A stretch of DNA of 12,685 bases from Acidobacteriota bacterium (lineage in GTDB: Bacteria; Acidobacteriota; Thermoanaerobaculia; Multivoradales; SZUA-115): positions 1 through 12,685 of the forward strand of contig QIHU01000022.1 in the NCBI GenBank assembly GCA_003231035.1, in the 5' to 3' direction. The translations under genes and the position numbers were made by a program. The first letter of the stretch is position 1. Each line of letters starts with the position of its first letter. The notes below the pieces were generated by a model. It was not told where the DNA came from. It worked only from the letters and a program-made list of their open reading frames with translations, and did not search any database. Below are positions 1-7,900 of this stretch, piece by piece.

Positions 1-313
1 TTTGGGTCAAGAGGACCCGCGGTTTGGCATCGCCCAACATGAAGCGCAGCCGGTCGTCCGGGTAGGCCGGATCGAGGGGTAAATAGCAGCCTCCGGCGAG
101 GAGAATCCCCAGCACCGTCTCGATCATCGAGGGCGAGCGCTCGACAGCGAGGGCCACCACCACTTCGGGGCCGACCCCGAGTTGGCGCAGATGGCGCGCT
201 AAACCCTCGGCTCGGCGCAGTAGTTCGCCGTAACTCACCGCCACCGCCACCCGACCCGGCCCCTCGGCCAGTAGGGCGATGCGCTCGGGACGGTCGGCGG
301 CGACGGCCGCCAC
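1..313 (-). other. N-terminal fragment of an NRPS adenylation domain, in a shifted frame
   Basis: Reading from 313 downwards (GTG GCG GCC ...) gives about 104 residues of clear A-domain sequence, open to the left edge: VAADRPERIAL, then the A1-like SYGELLRRAEGLARHLRQLG, then the A2 motif with its flank LLAGGCYLPLDPAYPDDRL, and FMLGDAKPRVLLTQ at the edge. The matching part of the preceding protein (PDRIAL ... RAGGAYLPLDPDYP ... VLGDSGARW) aligns without difficulty. The A2 motif has Cys where Ala is usual. This is the continuation of the gene that starts at 1865, displaced by one base relative to its C domain. The ATP-binding and selectivity motifs lie beyond the window. Confidence 0.88.
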
Positions 314-1865
314 CCGCTTTCGGCATCGGCACGGCCCACTCGCGCAGCAGTTGCTGAGACTCGGCGGGCGACAAGATCGGCAAGGCGCCGAGGCTGCGCT
401 CGGGCGCCGCGAGAGCGGCGCGCAATAGAACGTCGTAACGGCGCGAGAAGCGGGCCAATGTCGCGTGGTCGAAGAGGGCCGCATTGGCGACGAAATTACC
501 GGTAATGAAGTTCGGACTCTCCTCCAGAGCGAGGGAGAGATCGAACATCGAGACCGGGTTGCTCCCCTCTTGGGGACGAATCCGGATCGAGCCCTCATTC
601 GAGTCCGAGCTGGTACCCGAATCGGTACCCGAATCCGAGCCCTCACCCGTGGCGACATCCGCTCCCGGCTTGGGCTGGTGGGAGAAGCTGACCTGAAAGA
701 GCGGCGTGTGGTCTAGGCTACGCTCGGGCGCCAAGCGGTCGACTAGCTGTTCGAAAGGCACATCCTGATTCGAGTTCAACTCGCCGTTGACCTTGCCGAC
801 CCTACCCACCAACTCGGCGAAGGTCGGTTGCCCCGTGACATCGGCCCGCAGAACCAAGGTGCCGACGAAGAAACCGATCAGACTCTCGATCTCTTGGCGG
901 TTACGGCCGGCCACTGGAATACCGATGGGAATATCCTCGTCACGGGTGGAGCGCGCGAGCAGAGCGGCGAAGGTGCTGATCAAGGTGACAAAGGGGGTGA
1001 CGCCCCGTTCCTTGCTGAATTGGCGGATGCGCTCGGTCAAGTCGGGCGGCAGGTACTGACCGACGAAGTGACCCCGGTTATCCTGCAAGGCGGCCCGTGG
1101 CCGGTCGATCGGTAGTTCGAGCAGGGCCGGTGCACCGCGCAACTGCTCTTCCCAGTAGGCGAGCTGGCGGTCGAGAACCTCGCCTTCGAGGACCTCGCGC
1201 TGCCACAGGGCGAAGTCGATGTATTGAATCGGCAGGGGCGGCAAGGCCACCGGCTCGCCCTTCGACTCCGCTTCGTAGAGCGCCATCAGTTCGCCGAAGA
1301 AGACGGTGAGCGACCAGCCGTCCGAGACGATGTGGTGCATATTGAGAAGCAGCGAGTGCTCCTCGGCGCCGAGCCGAAGCACCGCCGTGCGCAACAGCGA
1401 GCCCGCCGCCAGGTCGAACGACCGCTGGAGCTCAATCGAGGTCACCACGACCGCCACTTCCTCGCGCCGCCGTGCCTCTAGCCCGGCGAGCTCGATCACC
1501 GGCATCGGCTGGCGAAAGCCCTCCATCGGGATCTGCACCGGCGCCGAGTCGACGAGACCGAATCGGGTGCGTAGCGCCTCGTGACGGTCGACCACCCCTT
1601 GTAGGGCTCGATGGAGGGCGACGAGCGAGAGTGGGCCCTCGATCCGCATCGGAGAGGAAACGGTGTACGAGCTGTTGTCGGGTTCCAGCCGATTGAGAAA
1701 CCACAGCCGCTGCTGGGCGAAGGAGAGGGGATAGCTCTCCCGCTCCTCGCCGCGCCGCGAGATTGGGAGCTTGTTGACGCCGATACCCTTCTTTTTCAGC
1801 CGCAACTCGACCAGCTTGCGCTGCTCGGGGGTCAATCCCTGTAAAGCCTCGGTCAAACTGCTCAT
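1..1865 (-). CDS. NRPS, N-terminal part (C domain - start of A domain), 3' end outside the window, frame-disrupted
   Basis: The start of the next NRPS subunit. From ATG 1865-1863 it encodes a head resembling that of the preceding protein (LTPEQRKLVELRLKKKGI), then a C domain at about residues 45-505 with HHIVSDG at 177-183, SYPLSFAQQRLWFL at its start and RNRQEIESLIGFF later. The C domain should join the growing chain from the upstream ACP to the amino acid chosen by the following A domain. Its frame stays open to the left edge, but after about 313 it encodes Arg/Gly-rich nonsense. The A domain is read one base further on (see the fragment at 1-313). The Ser/Asp/Gly-rich loop at residues 405-425 is longer than in the preceding C domain. 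The selectivity pocket of this A domain is outside the window, so its amino acid is unknown. The start codon overlaps the upstream stop (ATGA). As sequenced the gene is broken; whether this is a real mutation or a base error cannot be told here. Confidence 0.85.
   Translation of the reverse strand, partial: MSSLTEALQGLTPEQRKLVELRLKKKGIGVNKLPISRRGEERESYPLSFAQQRLWFLNRLEPDNSSYTVSSPMRIEGPLSLVALHRALQGVVDRHEALRTRFGLVDSAPVQIPMEGFRQPMPVIELAGLEARRREEVAVVVTSIELQRSFDLAAGSLLRTAVLRLGAEEHSLLLNMHHIVSDGWSLTVFFGELMALYEAESKGEPVALPPLPIQYIDFALWQREVLEGEVLDRQLAYWEEQLRGAPALLELPIDRPRAALQDNRGHFVGQYLPPDLTERIRQFSKERGVTPFVTLISTFAALLARSTRDEDIPIGIPVAGRNRQEIESLIGFFVGTLVLRADVTGQPTFAELVGRVGKVNGELNSNQDVPFEQLVDRLAPERSLDHTPLFQVSFSHQPKPGADVATGEGSDSGTDSGTSSDSNEGSIRIRPQEGSNPVSMFDLSLALEESPNFITGNFVANAALFDHATLARFSRRYDVLLRAALAAPERSLGALPILSPAESQQLLREWAVPMPKAGGGRRRRPSRAHRPTGRGAGSGGGGGELRRTTAPSRGFSAPSAPTRGRPRSGGGPRCRALALDDRDGAGDSPRRRLLFTPRSGLPGRPAALHVGRCQTAGPLDP
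312..338 (-). other. Frame disruption in the C-A linker
   Basis: The C domain is in frame through LLREW (Trp codon 338-336) and plausibly a few codons more. The A domain needs the frame that has a codon at 313-311. The change equals one extra base, or a loss of 3n+2 bases. Between the EW that ends the C domain and the P-[DE]-RIAL that opens the A domain there are 28 residues in the preceding protein but only about 17 here. A deletion of about 32 bases would therefore explain both the frame and the short linker. Linker lengths do vary, so a single-base sequencing or assembly error is also possible. There is no obvious slippery heptamer or stop codon that would suggest programmed frameshifting. 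Confidence 0.75.
612..635. repeat. Two perfect tandem copies of a 12-base unit inside the C-domain loop
   Basis: The plus strand has GGTACCCGAATC twice in a row (612-623 and 624-635). On the coding strand this reads as Asp-Ser-Gly-Thr repeated twice, within a longer Ser/Asp/Gly-rich stretch (residues about 409-423). It is an in-frame expansion, so it lengthens the loop without breaking the gene. Confidence 0.9.
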
Positions 1866-1993
1866 CGTGACTCGCTCTCCCCACTATCCGCGCTGTCCGT
1901 ACTCTCCGTCTCCGCTTCGAGCTCGCTCGCCAACTCTTCGAACGACAACCCGCGCACTTCCCGCAAGATCGCCTCGAGCTCCGACTGCTCTTC
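1731..1993 (-). other. Putative inter-protein docking pair 2 (hybrid NRPS-PKS tail / next NRPS head)
   Basis: After its ACP the hybrid protein has SELEAILREVRGLSFEELAS followed by a flexible end rich in Glu, Ser and Asp (residues 2690-2732). The next protein starts with TEALQGLTPEQRKLVELRLK (residues 5-24). Tail and head resemble those of docking pair 1, especially the 'GLS..E' tail and the 'LTPEQR..LEL.LK.KGI' head. The acidic Ser-rich end is absent from the other tail. Confidence 0.5.
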
Positions 1994-4900
1994 GGCCGCC
2001 TCGGTGTCCGCGTCAAGGGCCACGCTCATCTGCGCCACCGTCGGCGAGGTGAAGAAGAGTTGCAACGGGAAGTCCTTCTTGAGCGCCTCGCGCATCCGCG
2101 AGGCCAACTGGGTGGCGAGCAGTGAGTCGCCGCCGAGCTGGAAGAAGTTGTCGTGCACCCCCACCTCTTCGATTCCCAGCATCCTTCCCCACAACTTGCC
2201 GATCGTCACTTCCGTCTCGGTGGTCGGCGCCACGTAAGGGTTCTGCAAGTGTGCCGGACGAGCGTAGACGGCGCCCGCCCCGTTTTCCTCCGCCTCCTCC
2301 CCATCTGCCCTCTCGCCCTTGCGGTCCTGGTCGAAGCGGACCCAGCGGCTGAGCCGTGCATCGAGTTCGCCCACCGAGATCACAACTTGCGCCGCCGGTA
2401 GCATTTGCAGCGCCCGCCGCAGAGCCTCGGTCGCCTCCTCGGGCGACATCGAGATCGCTCCCGCTGAAACCTCCTCCTCGGGCTCGCGCCAACCATCCCA
2501 GTTGAGGGCGATCCACGGTGTCCCGCCGCGGCTGTAGCGCGCCGCGGCGAAGGCATCGAGGAAGGAGTTGGCGGCGGCATAGGCGGTAAAACCGAGGCCC
2601 CCGAGCAGCGAAGACATGGAGGAGAAGAGCACCACGAAATCGAGATCGAGCCCCTCGACCACCTCTTCGAGGATGGCGCAACCCACCGCCTTGGAGGTCA
2701 GTTGACGCTTGCACACCTCGCGGTCGGTTCCTTCGAGCGGCGTGTGAATCTCACTCTGGGCGGTGGCGCCGGCCAGATGAATCACCCCGTCGAGGCCACC
2801 GAAGCGTTCGACCGATCGGGCCACGGCAGCGGTCATCGCCGATCGATCGGCGACGTCGGCGGCCATCGCTTCGGCTTGACCGCCCAGCGCGGCGATCTCG
2901 CGCAAAAGAGCGATGCGGCGGCTGGTGGGATCGGCCTCGGGATGGTCGGCCAACCAGCGGTCCCAGACCTCGGCGACCGGCATCTCGCTCCGCGAGACGA
3001 GCACCAGGCGGGCCCCGTACTCGCTGGCCAACCAGCGCGCGAGTGTTCGTCCCACCAGGCCGAAACCACCGGTGATCAGGTAGCGGCCACCGTGCTGGAA
3101 AGGGCTCGCTCCGCTCGCCTCTTCGCCCAGCGCCACGGCGCGGTATTCGAGCTCGAAGCGACCGCTACGCCGATAGGTCAAGTTGCGCGCGGCGCAGCCG
3201 GCGAGATCGGCGAGCAGCCGGTCGAGGGTGGTGGCGGTGAGCTCGACCGGGCGCGCTAGGTCCAGGTCGACGGTTAGGCACTCGAAGTTGCGGTACTCCT
3301 GCGGAATCGCCCGCAGAGCACCGACGATGGTGCCGTGTTCCGGCCGCCCTTCTCCCGTCTCGCCGCTCCCGTGGAGCCCCTTGGCGACCACCGCGAGACG
3401 CAGGTCGGCGGTGATGCCGGCCCCCGTCAGCGCCCGGCTGAGGCCGACCACGGCGAGCAGTCCCTCTTCCTGCGCGGCCAGCATCGAGTCCGCCCCCGCG
3501 GCCGGAGCTTCGGCGGCGTTGAGCGCCGCCAGGTGGACGATCTTGGCGGGGACCTTGTCCTCACCCTGGAGCCGCCCTATCAGGGCGGACCAAGCCTCGG
3601 GATTCGATCCATCGATCGAATGGTCGCCGCGGGCGCCCTCGGCCCCCATCCGCGCCAGATCACAGTCCGCCCCCAGCTGACGCAACCGGGCGGCGAGACG
3701 GTCGGCGAGACCACCGCGGTCGGCGATCAGCAGCCACCGACCGCCCACCCGCTGGGAGAGCTTCTCCACCGAGGCCGGCGGGGTCGGCCGCCATTGCGGC
3801 AAATGGAACCACTGGCTGAGGTCGTTCAGCCGGCCGCCGCGCCGCGCCGGCGCCGCCGTGGCCCGGCCGCCAAAGGGCTCCAGCCAGTAGGACTGACGCT
3901 CGAAGGGATAGGTGGGAAGCGGCACCCGCCGGCCCCCTTGCCGGCGGGAGAACCGCGTCCAATCGACATCCACCCCCGCCAGCCACAGCCGGGCCAACGA
4001 TTCGAACAGGAAGGCGAGATCCGACCGCTCCTCCCGCTCGTCGCGCAGCGAGGAGAGCACCAGTTGCTCGGCCGTCGCCGCCTCGTTCTGGCGGGCCGAG
4101 GTCGAGAGAGCGACCCCCGGGCCGACCTCGAGCAAGACCTGATCCGGATTCTCCATCAACCTCGCCAGCGACTCGGCGAAGCGAACGGTAGCGCAAAGAT
4201 GATCCGCCCAGTACCCGGGATCGGTCGCCTGCTCGGCGGTGATCCACTCGCCGGTGACGTTGGAGAGATATGGAATTCGCGGCGGCCGCAGGGTGAGCTT
4301 GGAGACCCGCTCGGTCAAGGCCCGGGCGGCCGGTCGCATCATCGGCGAGTGGAAGGCATGGCTGGTGACCAGTCGCTGCGAGACGATGCCCGCCGTCTTG
4401 AGCCGCTCTTCAAGCCCTTCGATGGCGACCGGTGGACCCGCCACGACGCTGACCAACGGCGCGTTGCTGGCAGCCAGGACCACCTCATCGTCGAGGTACG
4501 CGGCCGCATCCCGCGCCGCCATCGGCAGGGCTAGCATCGCCCCCGGCGGCAGCACGTCGATCAGAGCGGCGCGCTCGGCCACCAGGGTCAGGGCATCCTC
4601 GAGCGACAAGACCCCGGCCAGAGATGCCGCCACATACTCGCCCAGGCTGTAGCCGACCAAGGCCCGAGGGACGATGCCCCAGTCGATCCAGAGTTGCGCC
4701 AAGGCGTAGTCGATGGCGAAGACCGCCGGTTGTGCCAGCCGAGTTTGGCGCAGCCGCGCGGCCGCCTTCCCCACCGCTCGTCCGCCGCCGGCCTCTCCTC
4801 TACCGACCATGGCGCGTAAATCCAGACCGCCTGCTCCACCCGTTCCCCCAGCCTCGCCCTCCTCGTGCGACGGGACCGACTCCGCGAAGATCACCGAGCG

Positions 4901-7900
4901 GAGATCCTCCCCGAGCAATGGCTGCAGGATCTCCGCGCAGCGATCGATGGCGCCGCGGAATACCGGCATCTCTCGGTAGAGCTGGGCCGCCATGCCGGGG
5001 TATTGATCGCCCACGCCGGGCAGCAGGAAGGCGACGGGGCGGCCGGAATAGGAGTTCGACGCTTCGAGCAACCGAGCGGGATCGCGGCTGGCGAGCGCCG
5101 TCGCCGCGCCGGCGCGGTCGCGGCAGAGGAGCGCCCGGCGGAAGGCCAGCCGCCGCCGGCCCACCTGGCAAGTGTGCGCCACATCGACCAGCTTGGGCCC
5201 CGGCTCGGCCAGCGATTCAGCCAGCCGATCGGTGAGCGCTTCGAGGGCGCTGCCCGTCGCCGCCGACAGCACCATGATGTGCCAGTCTTGCGTCGACCCA
5301 TCATCACCCTCGACCGCCTCCGCTACCGCCCTGGTCGGCGCTTCCTCCAGGACCACATGGGCGTTGGTCCCTCCCAGGCCGAAGGAGCTGACCCCGGCCC
5401 GCCGCGGGTGGGCCTCCTTCGCCGGCCAGTCGGCCAACTCGGTGGCGACGTAGAAGGGGCTGTTGGCGAAATCGATCGCCGGGTTCGGGGTTTCAAAGTT
5501 GAGGCTCGGCGGGATCTCGCGGTGGGCCAAGCAGAGCACCGCCTTGATCAGACCGGCGATCCCCGAGGCGGCGTCGGTATGGCCGATATTGGTCTTCACC
5601 GAACCGAGGGCGCAGTGTTTCTTGGGCCCCCGGCCGAAGACCTCGCTCAAAGCCGCGACCTCGATCGGGTCTCCCAGCGGCGTCGCCGTGCCGTGCGCCT
5701 CGATGTACTGGACCGTCGACGGTTCGATCCCGGCCATGGTCTGGGCCTCGGCGATGGCCCGCGCCTGGCCTTCGATACTCGGCGCGGTGAAACCGACCTT
5801 GTTGGAGCCGTCGTTGTTGATCGCCGAGCCACGGATCACCGCCCAGATCGTGTCGTCATCGCGGCGGGCGTCCTCCAGCCGTTTGAGCACCACCATGCCG
5901 ACCCCGGAGCTAGCAACCACCCCAGCTCCGTCGGCATCGAAAGCACGGCAATGGCCGTCGGGAGAGAGAATGCCGCCCTCCTTGTACCAGTAGCCGGTCT
6001 TGCTCTTGCCACTCACCGTGACCCCGCCCGCCAGCGCCAAGTCGCACTCGCCGGTAGCCAGCGCCTGGCAGGCCAGGTGGGTCGCCACCAGCGAGGTCGA
6101 ACAAGCGGTCTGCACGTTGAAGCTGGGACCCTCGAGGTTCAGCTTGTAGGAAACCCGGCTAGCCAAGAAGTCCTTGTTGTTGCCGATCATCGCCGCCAGC
6201 AGGCCGATCTCCTGCATCAGTTGTGGGTTGGACAGAAGGTTCACCCAGTAGTTGGTCATCCCGGCGCCGCCGTAGACGCCGATGGCGCCGTCAAAACTCT
6301 CCGCCGTGTGGCCGGAGTGTTCCAGTGCCTGCCAGGCGCATTCGAGGAAGATCCGATGCTGCGGGTCGGTGAGCTGAGCCTCGCGGGCGCTGATCCCGAA
6401 GAGGCCGGCATCGGCGAAGTCCTGCCCATCGAGCGCCGCCTGCGCCTTGACGTAGTCCGGGTGGCTGAGGATCTCCGGGGCCACGCCAGCGGCGGCCAGC
6501 TCCTCGTCGTCGAAGAATGTCACCCCCTCGACACCGTCGCGAAGGTTCCGCCAGAAGGTGTCGAGATCGGGCGCCTGGGGAAAGCGGCCGGCCATGCCGA
6601 CGATGGCGATCGGCGTGGCGCGCGCCCCGTCCTCCCCCTGTCGCGAGCCGGCGAGCCGCTGGCGGGCACGGGCGCTGCCCGCCGCGACCTGGGCGCTCGC
6701 CGCCGCCCCCGCCGTGTCGCCGTTGCCGGTAGCTCCACCGCCGCCCAGCCGCTCGGCCAGGCGGCGAATCGTCGGATAGCGGAAGAGGTCGACCACCGGC
6801 AACTCGATCGCCAACTCCTTGCGCACTTCCTCGCGCACCCGAATCAACAGCAGCGAGTGGCCGCCGAGGTCGAAGAAGTTGTCCTCGGCCCCCACCTGGT
6901 CGACCTCCAGCAGGCGGCGCCAGATCTCGCTCAGCCGGCGCTCCAGATCGCCGGTCGGAGCGGCGAATTCACCGCCCACGCCCAGCCGGCCGGCGCTGGG
7001 ATCGGGAAGCGCCTTGCGGTCCACCTTGCCGCTCCCGGTCAACGGCAGCTCGTCGAGGGCGACGAAGATGGCCGGAACCATGTGCTCGGGCAGATGCTCA
7101 CCCAGCCAGCTCCGCAGGCTGCTGGTATCGAGAACGGTTTTGTCGACCAAGGACTCCTCGGCGACGAGGTAGGCGACCAGCCCCTGGTGGCCCGAGCCAT
7201 CGCGGCGGGTGATCACCGTGGCATCGCTCACCCCGGGCGCTTCGGCGAGGACCGCCTCGATCTCTCCCAGCTCGATACGGAAGCCCCGCACCTTCACCTG
7301 GTGGTCGAGCCGGCCGAGAAACTCGATCGCTCCGTCGCCGCGACGACGCACCAGATCGCCGCTGCGGTAGACCCGCGCACCCGGCTCGCCAGCGCGAGGG
7401 TGGGGGACGAACTTCTCGGCAGTCAGGGCAAAGCGACCCAGGTAGCCGCGCGCAAGGCCGGAGCCGGCGATCAGCAACTCGGCGGGCACGCCAATGGCCA
7501 CCGGTTCGCCGTGCCCATCGAGGAGGTGAATCTGGAGGTTGGCGATAGGGCGCCCGATGGGCAGCGAGAGCCCTTCCTTCAAGCCGGCTTCGCCCACCGG
7601 CCAACGGGTAACATCGATCGCCGCCTCGGTCGGGCCGTAGAGATTCTCAAGCCGTGGCCCCTCGGTGGATCGCTCCCTGGTGAACAGTTCGAAGAAACGG
7701 CGACTGCTCTCGCGGGGCAGCACCTCGCCGCTACAAATCACCCGGCGAAGGCTCTCGCAGCGCGCCTGGGAAACGAGTCTGGGTTCATCGAGAAACGCCT
7801 TCAGCATCGACGGCACAAAGTGCACCGTGGTCACTCGCCGAGCGCTGAGTTGGTTGGCGAGGTAAGCCGAATCTTTGTGACCTCCCGGTTGAGCAATCAC

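Noticed and set aside
2090..2150. LGGDS carrier motif as a hint of a following epimerase
   Set aside because: The carrier follows a KR and is the last domain of the protein. No epimerase motifs follow it.
1432..2714. Minus-strand open frames at 1432-2016 and 2013-2714
   Set aside because: They overlap the megasynthase genes in a second frame, have Arg/Gly/Pro/Ala-biased composition, and lack any domain. The true frame here shows intact KR, ACP and C-domain motifs.
3335..4534. A plus-strand open frame of 399 codons
   Set aside because: Antisense to the AT-KR region of the hybrid gene, for the same GC-driven reason. No domain or motif is recognisable.
4632..4655. GYSLG instead of GHSxG at the AT nucleophile
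   Set aside because: Tyr in place of His beside the active-site Ser is a tolerated variant. The catalytic Ser and the HAFH motif are present, so I do not read it as an inactive domain.
5680..5710. HGTAT instead of HGTGT at the KS active-site His
   Set aside because: The catalytic His is intact and, from memory, this variant occurs in other hybrid PKSs.
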